DNA of 64,000 nt. It comes from Algibacillus agarilyticus. GTDB lineage: Bacteria > Pseudomonadota > Gammaproteobacteria > Enterobacterales > Alteromonadaceae. The notes beneath the pieces were generated by a model. It was not told the DNA's origin and did no database searches. It saw only the letters and a list, made by a program, of their open reading frames with translations. The stretch is taken from contig NZ_QMED01000027.1 in assembly GCF_003286125.1 (NCBI RefSeq), forward strand, positions 1 to 64,000. The letters run 5' to 3'. This document shows positions 30,368 to 39,059 of this stretch, piece by piece (position 1 is the first letter of the stretch; each line of letters starts with the position of its first letter). The translations under genes were made by a program, and so were the position numbers.

Positions 30368-31339
30368 ATGAATGAATTTCAGTTAATCAAAACTTACTTT
30401 TATCGTTATGTTTCGGCCGAATCTGCAGCTGACATTATTATTGATAAAGGTGATGATTGTGCATTATTAGCGCCTGTTAAACATGCTTTGGCCATTACGA
30501 CTGATACTTTAGTTGAAGGCGTGCATTTTTTACCCACTATTTCACCTCATGCATTAGGGCATCGAGTGTTAGCCACTAATTTAAGTGATTTAGCGGCGAT
30601 GGGGGCAATGCCTAAGTGGTTTAATTTAGCCATTACTTTGCCGGCTTTAAATGAAAATTGGTTAGCCGAATTTAGTGAAGGCATGTGGCAATTAGCTACA
30701 CAGCATAATATTGCATTAATTGGTGGTGATACAACCAAGGGGCCGTTGTCTATTACGATCTCAGCGATGGGTGATGTTGAGCCAAGTAAGGCATTGAAGC
30801 GCAATGCGGCGCAATTAGATGATGATATCTATGTTTCAGGCACGATTGGTGACGCAGCTGCGGGGCTACAGGTATTATTAGCTGAACAAGTTAAGTATAC
30901 CGATAGTGAGCAATATTTAATTACACGCTTTGATTATCCGACTCCGCGAGTCGAGCTTGGTTTAGCATTATTAAATGTTGCGCATGCCGCTCTCGATATA
31001 TCAGATGGTCTGTTAGCCGATTTAGGTCATATTTGCCAAGAGTCGGGTTTAAATGCCCAAATACATATTGAATCTCTACCTTTATCGGTCGCACTTAGAA
31101 CGTCTGTGGATCCACAAAAAGCGGTGCAATATGCATTAAGTGGTGGTGATGATTATGAGCTCTGTTTTACCGCTCCTCAATCTAAAAGAGCTGATATTCA
31201 AAAAATAGCGCAAAATTTAGGATTAACGTTAAGTCGAATTGGTTCTTTTACAGCGACGAATGAGCAAAGCCCAACCATTGAGTGTTTACACGAAGGCCAA
31301 CCTTATTTAGCTAAGGCTGATGGCTTTAAGCACTTCTAA
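30368..31339 (+). CDS. thiL: Thiamine-monophosphate kinase
   Basis: 323 residues. ThiL phosphorylates thiamine monophosphate to the active cofactor. Signatures are DKGDDCALL, TTDTLVEGVHF, NLSDLAAMGA and the metal site IGGDTTKG, with ALDISDGLLADL further on. E. coli has pgpA next; here the next gene is convergent and ends only 6 bp away, so pgpA is not in this operon. Confidence 0.97.
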   Translation: MNEFQLIKTYFYRYVSAESAADIIIDKGDDCALLAPVKHALAITTDTLVEGVHFLPTISPHALGHRVLATNLSDLAAMGAMPKWFNLAITLPALNENWLAEFSEGMWQLATQHNIALIGGDTTKGPLSITISAMGDVEPSKALKRNAAQLDDDIYVSGTIGDAAAGLQVLLAEQVKYTDSEQYLITRFDYPTPRVELGLALLNVAHAALDISDGLLADLGHICQESGLNAQIHIESLPLSVALRTSVDPQKAVQYALSGGDDYELCFTAPQSKRADIQKIAQNLGLTLSRIGSFTATNEQSPTIECLHEGQPYLAKADGFKHF

Positions 31340-31344
31340 CGTGA

Positions 31345-32253
31345 TCAATACGTAATTGTTTGTTTGCGTTCCAATGCCTTAACTTGTTCGTATAACCGTT
31401 GATTATTGACTAATTCTATCTGCTCTTTTTGCGCTATTTTGACTAAATAGCCGTTGATATATTCAACCTCGGTTTTACGGTTATTCGCAATATCTTGACG
31501 CATCGAAGAGTAGTTGTCTCCTGTTGCATGCGCGACTTTTTTTACGGCTTCAACCAATTCTTGGGCCGACAATTTTATATATTGTGTTGCTGCTATTTGA
31601 CTTATTTCTTGGCATAAATCACGAATGAGTACTGAATATGCCGGTTGCAATACCGATTTATTACGTTGTTGATTTATGGCGGTGATCGGGTTAATACACG
31701 CATTAATGGCGAGTTTTAACCAAAGTGATTTGGCTATATCGTTTTGCCATTCGATTGTCGCTATCTGTTTAATTAGGCTTTTGATCGTGCTGGGCTGTAT
31801 TTTTGTGGTTGTATCGGCAAAACCCAGATAGATGTTGCCCAAACCTGTATGAATTATTTTGTTGTCTTGAATCAGCACCCCATGTGTTACCGAGGCCAAG
31901 AGTAAAGTTTGTTTAGGTTTTAAAAAGGGTTTGATCGCCCCAGCGACACCCATTCCATTATTTAATAAGATTATACAAGCATTAGGTGATAGCCTATGAC
32001 TTACTTGCTTAAATGCACTCACAATATCATAAGCTTTTAACGGTAAAAAAAGCGTCGTGATTAACTCATCATCAGGCAATAACTGAGTGTAAAAGTCCGT
32101 TTCATTTTTTGCAAAATCAATAAAAATATTTGGTTTTCTGTGTTGGTTCTTTTGTTTAAGAACAACATTAAAGCCGAGTTGGCTTTGATAAAGTTGGTAT
32201 GCAATCAAAGAGCCTATGGCGCCTTGGCCCACCACTGTGTAATTTTTTGCCAT
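31345..32253 (-). CDS. 2-dehydropantoate 2-reductase family protein
   Basis: 302 residues. The N-terminal VVGQGAIGSLIAYQL is the NADPH-binding glycine motif. LWLKLAINACINPITAI contains the family's catalytic-type Lys and the Asn-Pro segment. Enzymes of this family reduce ketopantoate in pantothenate and CoA synthesis. The N-terminus departs from family habits soon after the glycine motif, so PanE function is likely but not certain. It overlaps the VanZ-like gene by 40 bp. Confidence 0.8.
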   Translation of the reverse strand: MAKNYTVVGQGAIGSLIAYQLYQSQLGFNVVLKQKNQHRKPNIFIDFAKNETDFYTQLLPDDELITTLFLPLKAYDIVSAFKQVSHRLSPNACIILLNNGMGVAGAIKPFLKPKQTLLLASVTHGVLIQDNKIIHTGLGNIYLGFADTTTKIQPSTIKSLIKQIATIEWQNDIAKSLWLKLAINACINPITAINQQRNKSVLQPAYSVLIRDLCQEISQIAATQYIKLSAQELVEAVKKVAHATGDNYSSMRQDIANNRKTEVEYINGYLVKIAQKEQIELVNNQRLYEQVKALERKQTITY

Positions 32254-32576
32254 ATGTTATATTTCAACATTAAGAAAAAAGTAGCGATACCAACCGCATC
32301 GGCCAATAAATCTAACCAACTACCACTGCGGTTAGCGATCCGAGATTGAATAACTTCAATGGCAGCGCCATACATTACTAATGAAATGGCTTTGGTGTAA
32401 ATATCGTAAGTAAACGCTTTGTTAACCGCAAAGCTGAGGATGAAAAAAATACCAAAGTGTGCCAATTTATCTAAATGTGTATAGCTTTGTAGGCCATGTG
32501 GTACTTTCTTTAAAAATAAAACAGTGAAAGCCACAATAGCAAGGGCAAATAGGGCTAAAAAATAAGGGTTACGCAT
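32214..32576 (-). CDS. VanZ-like membrane protein
   Basis: 120 residues with about four hydrophobic segments. HLDKLAHFGIFFILSF and EVIQSRIANRSGSWLDLLADAVG match the VanZ family (Asp-Lys..His and a late Asp-x-x-x-(D/N) helix). VanZ-like proteins are widespread in bacteria lacking glycopeptide resistance; function unknown. Its end overlaps the ketopantoate-reductase-like gene. Confidence 0.8.
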   Translation of the reverse strand: MRNPYFLALFALAIVAFTVLFLKKVPHGLQSYTHLDKLAHFGIFFILSFAVNKAFTYDIYTKAISLVMYGAAIEVIQSRIANRSGSWLDLLADAVGIATFFLMLKYNIWQKITQWWAKAP

Positions 32577-32647
32577 TCCAGTTTCGCTTTTAACAACATA
32601 AACTAATTATCTAGTGTTACTGGATAAAAACCAAGTCTTAAACGTGT

Positions 32648-34933
32648 TTAGTTTGATTTATTTGTTGTTTGCAAAAAATTGATGAATGCATCAGCGGTTA
32701 ATGGTTTGCTATAAAAGTACCCTTGTATTTCATGGCATCCCATCTGATGCAATAAATCCCAATGTTTTTGTTTTTCGACCCCTTCTGCGATTAAAGTCAG
32801 ATTTAAGTTACGACCTAAATCAATAATGGTTTGCACAATAGATTGATCTTTAGGGTTAAGCTCAAGCTCTTTTATAAACGCTTGATCAATTTTTAATTTA
32901 TCAATCGGAAAGTGCGTTAAATAACTTAATGAAGAATAACCCGTACCAAAATCGTCAATCGACAGTTGAACTCCTAAACTACGCAATTGATCTAATACTT
33001 CAATCGTATCGTGTTCATTTCCTAAAATAACACCTTCCGTGATCTCTAATTCTAGGTTTTTTGCCGGTATGTTGACTTGATTGATTGTACTCGACACGGT
33101 TTTTATAAAGTCAGGGTGCCTAAATTGGCGTGGTGAAATATTGACTGCAACCACTAAATCATAACCTTGTTCTAATAATGTTTTAGTAAATATACAAGCT
33201 TGTAATAATATCCAATCACCTAGTTTTATGATTAAACCGCTTTGTTCCGCGATTGGAATAAATTCGGCAGGTGATATCCATTGTCCATTGTGGTGCCAAC
33301 GAACTAAAGTTTCCATACCGATGAGTTTTTGATTTTGAATGTCATATTGTGGTTGAAAGTTTAGACAAATCTCTTGTTTCGTTAGTGCATAACTCAATTC
33401 ATTTTGTAAATTTAAGCGCTTGTCTAACAGTAAACCTAGGTTATCAGAATAAATAACAAAGGTACTATGCTCATGTTCAATGGCTTGGTCTAATGCGGCA
33501 CGAGTGTGTTTAAGTAAATCGGTTTTATGCTGGCCATGTTGCGGATAACAACTAAAACCAAAATCGAGTTCTATTTTTAATTCACCACATTCAGTACTTA
33601 TTGGTTTTTCTATCTCAACTTCAATAAGCTTACAAGTTTGTTCTAAAGCATTAACATCGGTTTGATTAAGAATGATAAGGCCAAAAACATGTTGGCTAAT
33701 ATGAAAAAGCTGAAAATTATCAGTCTTTTCAAATTGTAAAATGGACTTATTTAATTGTTCAGAAAATGTTTTGACTAATGTTAACGAGGCTTCTATGCCT
33801 TGCCCGGCTAACAATTGATTAAAATGCCGTATTTCTAGCATACCGAGCGAAAAAGAAAGGCCTTGTTGAACAAGCTCGTCTAAATGCGTTAATAATTGAT
33901 GATGATTTGCTAAGCCAGATGTTTGATCATGGAATGCTTGAAATGTTAACTTTCTCTGGGCCATTTTTTGCGCAGTAATATCCTGAATATGCACATCGAA
34001 ACCACCTTTAAGACCATGCCAATGAATGTTAGCTAGCAAAAAAGTTGAATTAATTGCATATTCGATTTGAAAATGCTCATCACCTTGAGCTAAGTGAGCT
34101 GAAAAATCTTGTTGGTATGAGGTCGGTAATAAACACGTCGGCGATAAATTACCTTCAGCACAGACCTTTTCCATCAAACGATGTGTTGCTGGGTTGGTAT
34201 ACGTTATTGTTAACGTGTTATCTAAGCTAATAATTGGATTAGGGTTAGCCATTGGAAATAACGCTAAGCGCTTACTCTTAGCCGACTCAAGCACATAACT
34301 TTTTAATAATCTAGCGACAAAGTAAGAAATAATAATAAGTGAGAAGCTATAAATAAAAACCGTTATATTGGTCGTTTGTAATTGCTCATTATTCTCTTCA
34401 TAGGCTTGTTGTACGGCTTGTTTTATATCTTCATGCAAACTGACTAATAATGGTTCACTGTCGTTTCTAAAATCCGCAATTTTACTTAAACTGCTTCTGG
34501 CTTGATCCCAGTTGGTATGAGTTGATGCCATATTCGCATGCAACATTAACGCTTCTTGATCCATATAAGATAATAAATATGACAACTGCGTAATGCGCTT
34601 ATCAGCATTTAATTCACTGGCTAACTGAGTGAGTAAAGCTTTGGTCTTAATACTTTGACTGGTGAAATTATGGCCGCTATCGTCAGTTTGATACAACAAC
34701 CCATTATCGGTTGCATAATACTCATACAGTAAACGTTCTTGATCAATCAGGTTTGATCTGAATTTTTCGACTAATTGATATTGCGGAATATTATGGTCGA
34801 CTAAGTTTTGCGTGGTTGTGGCAACACGTTGTGCAGACAAATAAACCATTACGGATAAACCCAGACCAAGAAACAAAACCAAACTAAAAATAAAGCGGGT
34901 TTTTAGATCTAATAATTTAGCGTAAATATTCAT
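32648..34933 (-). CDS. Membrane c-di-GMP phosphodiesterase with degenerate GGDEF and intact EAL domain
   Basis: 761 residues. Two transmembrane helices (FSLVLFLGLGLSVMVYL near residue 15 and ITVFIYSFSLIIISYFVARL near 200) bracket a periplasmic sensor region. A PAS-like segment follows, then a GGDEF-fold domain whose signature is lost (HISQHVFGLII at the GGDEF place). The EAL domain keeps its active-site set: ETLVRW, VNISPRQF, ELEITEGVI, DDFGTGYSSL, LKIDQAF, AEGVE and QGYFYSKP. It should hydrolyse c-di-GMP in response to an external signal. Free-standing gene. Confidence 0.9.
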   Translation of the reverse strand: MNIYAKLLDLKTRFIFSLVLFLGLGLSVMVYLSAQRVATTTQNLVDHNIPQYQLVEKFRSNLIDQERLLYEYYATDNGLLYQTDDSGHNFTSQSIKTKALLTQLASELNADKRITQLSYLLSYMDQEALMLHANMASTHTNWDQARSSLSKIADFRNDSEPLLVSLHEDIKQAVQQAYEENNEQLQTTNITVFIYSFSLIIISYFVARLLKSYVLESAKSKRLALFPMANPNPIISLDNTLTITYTNPATHRLMEKVCAEGNLSPTCLLPTSYQQDFSAHLAQGDEHFQIEYAINSTFLLANIHWHGLKGGFDVHIQDITAQKMAQRKLTFQAFHDQTSGLANHHQLLTHLDELVQQGLSFSLGMLEIRHFNQLLAGQGIEASLTLVKTFSEQLNKSILQFEKTDNFQLFHISQHVFGLIILNQTDVNALEQTCKLIEVEIEKPISTECGELKIELDFGFSCYPQHGQHKTDLLKHTRAALDQAIEHEHSTFVIYSDNLGLLLDKRLNLQNELSYALTKQEICLNFQPQYDIQNQKLIGMETLVRWHHNGQWISPAEFIPIAEQSGLIIKLGDWILLQACIFTKTLLEQGYDLVVAVNISPRQFRHPDFIKTVSSTINQVNIPAKNLELEITEGVILGNEHDTIEVLDQLRSLGVQLSIDDFGTGYSSLSYLTHFPIDKLKIDQAFIKELELNPKDQSIVQTIIDLGRNLNLTLIAEGVEKQKHWDLLHQMGCHEIQGYFYSKPLTADAFINFLQTTNKSN

Positions 34934-35312
34934 TTTTAATTAGGTATCCGTTTCCAGTAAGAAATGAGGTAGCTTATTAATAATAGACTGGAAAATGCAC
35001 AATAATATTTCAATACTCATTAAATTTAAAAAATAGGGTTGTTTCTACCCATAATTCAACTGAATTCGATGGCTTAGACAAGAACGACTCGATTTATAAC
35101 CAAACTGGCTAAAAATGTACTTGCTAAAAGTGGCGATACAGTGAAGAATCATAGGGTTGCTCCTACATATATTGAATTAACAAGATAGTAATTAATAATG
35201 ATAATTTTACAGCTGTATTTTACATCGTACTTCTCTACCTACTATTATTAATACGTAACTTTAATTTTATATAAACCACGCTCTAATTCTAAATTCCAAG
35301 CTCGGACCTAAA
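34934..35312. other. Intergenic region upstream of DAHP synthase with possible TyrR-like site
   Basis: No gene is seen. The segment 35205-35224 reads on the minus strand TGTAAAATACAGCTGTAAAA, a TGTAAA half-site repeated 11 bases apart around a TACAGCTGTA palindrome. This recalls TyrR boxes (TGTAAA-N6-TTTACA) without matching exactly. TyrR control of a DAHP synthase/TyrA operon would be ordinary in gammaproteobacteria. Confidence 0.3.
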
Positions 35313-36368
35313 ATGCTTAAAGATACTTTAAACAATGTGCATGTAAATGCAGAAGAGGTGTTAGTTACACCCGAAGAGTTAAAAAAAGAACTACCGATTT
35401 CACAGCATGCACTTGATGTTATTTCTAAATCACGCCAAGTGATTGCAGACATCGTACATGGTAAAGACAAACGCTTACTTGTTATTAGTGGCCCTTGCTC
35501 AATTCATGATGTTGATGCCGCTATTGAATATGCTAAACGGTTAAAAGTACTACATGATGAATTAGGTGATTCAATCTATGTTGTGATGCGTGTGTACTTT
35601 GAAAAACCTCGTACCACGGTTGGTTGGAAAGGGTTAATTAATGATCCTGATTTAAACGGCACTTTTAATATAGAAGCTGGTTTACGCAAAGCGCGTAAAT
35701 TATTAATTGCGATCGCTGAAATGGAATTACCGATGGCAACTGAAGCGCTTGACCCAATAAGCCCTCAGTATTTAGCCGAATTATTTAGCTGGTCAGCAAT
35801 TGGTGCACGCACAACTGAATCGCAAACACATCGCGAAATGGCTTCAGGTCTTTCAATGCCGGTTGGCTTTAAGAATGGCACTGATGGCAGTTTAGGCACC
35901 GCGATTAATGCATTAGAGGCTGCTGCATCGGGTCACTCATTTATGGGTATAAACCAAAGTGGTCAAGTTGCGGTTATTCAAACCTCTGGTAATCCAGATG
36001 GTCATGTTATTTTACGTGGTGGTAAAAAACCAAACTATCAAGCGGAACATGTTGCGGCTTGTGAAGCATTGCTTGAAAAATCAAACTTACCAAAAGCAAT
36101 TGTCGTTGACTGTAGCCATGGTAACTCAAGTAAAAATCATGAAAACCAACCACTGGTTGCACGTGATGTAATACAACAAATTACAGCGGGTAATGAATCG
36201 GTTATGGGGATCATGTTAGAAAGTCATATTAATGCAGGTAACCAACCTTCTAACGTTGATAAGTCAGAGTTTAAGTATGGTGTATCTATCACTGATGCTT
36301 GTATTGATTGGCCATCAACAGATGCATTATTGCGTGAAGCCGCGGCGGCATTAGGTAAGCGTAAATAA
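35313..36368 (+). CDS. 3-deoxy-7-phosphoheptulonate (DAHP) synthase, class I
   Basis: 351 residues. It condenses phosphoenolpyruvate and erythrose 4-phosphate, the entry into aromatic amino acid synthesis. LVISGPCSIHD, MRVYFEKPRTTVGWKGL, IGARTTESQTHREMASGL and VDCSHGNSSKNH are the AroF/G/H signatures. Pairing with tyrA 6 bp downstream suggests the tyrosine-sensitive isoenzyme (AroF), but feedback specificity cannot be read with certainty, so no symbol is given. Confidence 0.95.
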   Translation: MLKDTLNNVHVNAEEVLVTPEELKKELPISQHALDVISKSRQVIADIVHGKDKRLLVISGPCSIHDVDAAIEYAKRLKVLHDELGDSIYVVMRVYFEKPRTTVGWKGLINDPDLNGTFNIEAGLRKARKLLIAIAEMELPMATEALDPISPQYLAELFSWSAIGARTTESQTHREMASGLSMPVGFKNGTDGSLGTAINALEAAASGHSFMGINQSGQVAVIQTSGNPDGHVILRGGKKPNYQAEHVAACEALLEKSNLPKAIVVDCSHGNSSKNHENQPLVARDVIQQITAGNESVMGIMLESHINAGNQPSNVDKSEFKYGVSITDACIDWPSTDALLREAAAALGKRK

Positions 36369-36374
36369 TCTATT

Positions 36375-37361
36375 ATGTCTGATTTAGCCTTACAACAAAA
36401 GATGGATTTGCTGCAACGCAATATCGAAGCTATGCAAGCTGAATATCAAACGTTAGCAGCTCAACTAAGTGCACAAACCAATCAAACGACAATAGCTTTA
36501 CAAAGACGTAATATTGTCGTTGTGGGTGGTGCCGGTCGTTTAGGTTCACTTTTTGTAAAATGGTTTAAATCGTTTGGCCATCAGGTTGCTGTTGTAGAGC
36601 AGTCTGATTGGTCAAATATTGATAATATAGTCGCCAAAGCTGAATTAGTCTTAGTGTCGGTGCCGATCAATCAAACTGAAAATATTATCAATTTGTTAGC
36701 ACCACATCTAGCTAAAACGACTATTTTAGCTGACGTAACAAGTATTAAAGTAAAGCCTCTGGCAACCATGTTAGCGGCTCATAATGGACCAGTGGTTGGT
36801 TTGCACCCGATGTTTGGTCCCGATGTTGAAGATTTAGACGATCAAGTTATTGTTCATTGTCAAGGGCGTCAAGCCGACGCTTATGCGTGGTTACTTGATG
36901 AATTTAAACAGCAAGGTGCAAATTTACATGCCACCACGGCTGAATCACATGATAAAGCGATGGCTTTTATCCAGGTAATGCGTCACTTTACGACGTTTGT
37001 TTATGGTTTACATTTACAACAAGAAAGCCCTGACTTAAAGGAACTAATCGCCATTAGCTCTCCAATATATCGCTTAGAGATTGCGATGGTTGGTCGTTTG
37101 TTTGCACAAAACTCTCAATTATACGCCGACATTATTTTTTCTAATGCCGATAACTTTGATTTATTAAAGCGGTATATGCTGCATTACCAAAAAGGCATTG
37201 AATTGCTAGAGCAGGGTTGCAAAGAAGAGTTTAAAAAAGAGTTTAGCAAAGTGACCGATTGGTTTGGCGATTTTGCTGAACATTTTTTAGAAGAAAGTAG
37301 CGACTTACTCGAAGCCGCACACCACACCGTAAAAAAACATAACAGTATTTTATGGAAGTAA
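36375..37361 (+). CDS. tyrA: Prephenate dehydrogenase TyrA lacking the chorismate mutase domain
   Basis: 328 residues against about 373 for the E. coli fusion. [17 protein letters not shown] is the NAD-binding motif near residue 50; [35 protein letters not shown] and [19 protein letters not shown] match the T-protein dehydrogenase closely. The N-terminal ~45 residues are a Gln-rich helix ([19 protein letters not shown]) instead of the ~90-residue chorismate mutase domain. Only 6 bp separate it from the upstream gene, so there is no hidden extension. Chorismate mutase must come from elsewhere. Confidence 0.93.
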   Translation: MSDLALQQKMDLLQRNIEAMQAEYQTLAAQLSAQTNQTTIALQRRNIVVVGGAGRLGSLFVKWFKSFGHQVAVVEQSDWSNIDNIVAKAELVLVSVPINQTENIINLLAPHLAKTTILADVTSIKVKPLATMLAAHNGPVVGLHPMFGPDVEDLDDQVIVHCQGRQADAYAWLLDEFKQQGANLHATTAESHDKAMAFIQVMRHFTTFVYGLHLQQESPDLKELIAISSPIYRLEIAMVGRLFAQNSQLYADIIFSNADNFDLLKRYMLHYQKGIELLEQGCKEEFKKEFSKVTDWFGDFAEHFLEESSDLLEAAHHTVKKHNSILWK

Positions 37362-37372
37362 ACGTTTATACT

Positions 37373-38095
37373 TTATTGTGTTTTGATTCCAGAAATCGCT
37401 TCTAATCCTTTGGGATCAAGTAGAGTAATAAATTTACCATTCACTTCGATTAGCTTTTCTTTTTGATATTTACTCAGCAAACGGCTAATTGTCTCAATTG
37501 TTAAACCCAAATAATTACCTATATCGGCTCTGGTCATTGATAAACGAAATTCTTTTGCTGAAAAACCTCGTTGCTTAAATCGATAAGATAAGCTTGAAAT
37601 AAACGCCGCTAACTTTTGTTCTGCTGTTTTTCTATTTAACAGTGCAAAGAGTGCTTGGTCGGTGGTGATCTCATTACTCATTAACTTCATTATTTGATGG
37701 CGTAATTCAGGCATGGCAACGGACATGTCATCGAGTGTGTCATAAGGTATCTCACAAACAAGAGATGTTTCAAGTGCAAGCGCAAAGCTTGGGTGTTTAC
37801 GGCTATTGATCCCGTCAAACCCAATAATATCACCGGGTAGATGAAATGCAGTCACTTGCTCATCGCCATTATCGGCTAATGTATAAGACTTAAATGAGCC
37901 CGAACGAACAGCATAAAGCGATTTAAACTCTTTATCCGCTTTAAAAATAAATTCGTTTTTTTGTAAAGGTTGTTTACGCTCTACAATATCGTCGAGTTTT
38001 GTTAAATCAGTTTGATTTAATGCAACAGGGAGGCAAAGTTGACTAATACTGCAATTTTGACATGAGACTGAACAATCGAAATTTGATTTTTGCAT
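37373..38095 (-). CDS. fnr: Oxygen-responsive regulator FNR
   Basis: 240 residues, close to E. coli FNR throughout. The iron-sulfur ligands Cys12, Cys15, Cys21 and Cys114 correspond to Cys20, 23, 29 and 122 of E. coli. The cyclic-nucleotide-binding fold is followed by the helix-turn-helix [23 protein letters not shown] binds TTGAT-N4-ATCAA sites when its [4Fe-4S] cluster is intact. It is located at the end of the cbb3 oxidase region, as in Shewanella and Vibrio relatives (etrA/fnr). Confidence 0.96.
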   Translation of the reverse strand: MQKSNFDCSVSCQNCSISQLCLPVALNQTDLTKLDDIVERKQPLQKNEFIFKADKEFKSLYAVRSGSFKSYTLADNGDEQVTAFHLPGDIIGFDGINSRKHPSFALALETSLVCEIPYDTLDDMSVAMPELRHQIMKLMSNEITTDQALFALLNRKTAEQKLAAFISSLSYRFKQRGFSAKEFRLSMTRADIGNYLGLTIETISRLLSKYQKEKLIEVNGKFITLLDPKGLEAISGIKTQ

Positions 38096-38208
38096 ATTTA
38101 ACCTTTTATGTAGCGGTCAGTCAAAGCACTAAACTCGTTAATGTTGAAAATAGAGTAGGTGATTACTGGTGCTTAAATCCTTGTTCTTTAAGTTTAATCG
38201 GTAAAGGA

Positions 38209-38856
38209 TCAGAGTTGCAAGAGGGCAATGTAAATAGTGTAGCTACCGTACATAATAAGTAGACTCCCCGACACTCTTTTTACGTTATTATTCTTCAAAT
38301 ACCCTAAGATTTGTTGTGAAAATATCGATGTAAGCAACATTGAAGGTAATGTGCCTAGGCCGAAAAATAGCATCAATAGTGGTGATAACTGGCTATCAGT
38401 AAAGGTAGCAGACCAAGCTAACGTAGAATATACCAATCCACAAGGTAACCACCCCCATAAGCAGCCTGCGATAAAACGATGATAATAAGAGTTTAAACTG
38501 AGTGAGCGTGCCGCTTGAGGTTGGATAACGCGCCAGATAGGGACAAATAAAGCTTCAAATTTTGTCAATAAAAAACTCCATCTCGCGATATATAATCCCA
38601 TTAAAATAACGAGGAAGCCTGCTAATAACTTAAGCAGGAGTAAAGCTTCGGAGTAAGCTGATAATGTAAATTCGCCTAGTAGTCCAACAATTAGACCCAG
38701 TAGCGAATAAGTACAAATTCGACCCAATTGATAAGTGATTATTTTACTTAATGTCGTCGATTGACCTAAACTGGCTGCAATACCTCCACACATTGCGATG
38801 CAATGAGTAGAAGCTAAAAAGCCAATCGAAAATGCGGTAAAGAGTGAAATAAGCAC
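38209..38856 (-). CDS. SafE/TauE-like (DsbD_2 family) membrane protein associated with cbb3 maturation
   Basis: 215 residues with about six transmembrane segments. STHCIAMCGGIAASL near residue 16 is the HCxxMCGG motif of sulfite-exporter/CcdA-like proteins commonly found after ccoS. ITYQLGRICTYSLLG and a later GCLWGWLPCGLVYSTLAW are also typical. Such proteins are proposed to move copper or reducing equivalents for oxidase assembly; the substrate is unproven. It starts 5 bp after ccoS. Confidence 0.88.
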   Translation of the reverse strand: MLISLFTAFSIGFLASTHCIAMCGGIAASLGQSTTLSKIITYQLGRICTYSLLGLIVGLLGEFTLSAYSEALLLLKLLAGFLVILMGLYIARWSFLLTKFEALFVPIWRVIQPQAARSLSLNSYYHRFIAGCLWGWLPCGLVYSTLAWSATFTDSQLSPLLMLFFGLGTLPSMLLTSIFSQQILGYLKNNNVKRVSGSLLIMYGSYTIYIALLQL

Positions 38857-38861
38857 AAGTG

Positions 38862-39059
38862 TTAATCGTTATTTGATGGTTGGTCTTTTCGTTGTTCGTT
38901 ATTTTTATTTGCTTGATCAGGCTCTTCATCAAATAAAATACTGTGGCCTTGGCGATCTAAATCTTCAAATTGTTCCGATTTTACAGCCCAAAAAAAGACA
39001 GCAATAGCGATTAATATAATGACAATAGCGATTGGGATTAAAACGTAAATAACATTCAT
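38862..39059 (-). CDS. ccoS: cbb3-type oxidase assembly protein CcoS
   Basis: 65 residues: one N-terminal transmembrane helix (VLIPIAIVIILIAIAVFFWA) followed by KSEQFEDLDRQGHSILFDEE, the characteristic CcoS stretch, then an acidic tail. CcoS is needed for heme and copper cofactor insertion into CcoN. Its ATG overlaps the ccoI stop (ATGA). Confidence 0.95.
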   Translation of the reverse strand: MNVIYVLIPIAIVIILIAIAVFFWAVKSEQFEDLDRQGHSILFDEEPDQANKNNEQRKDQPSNND

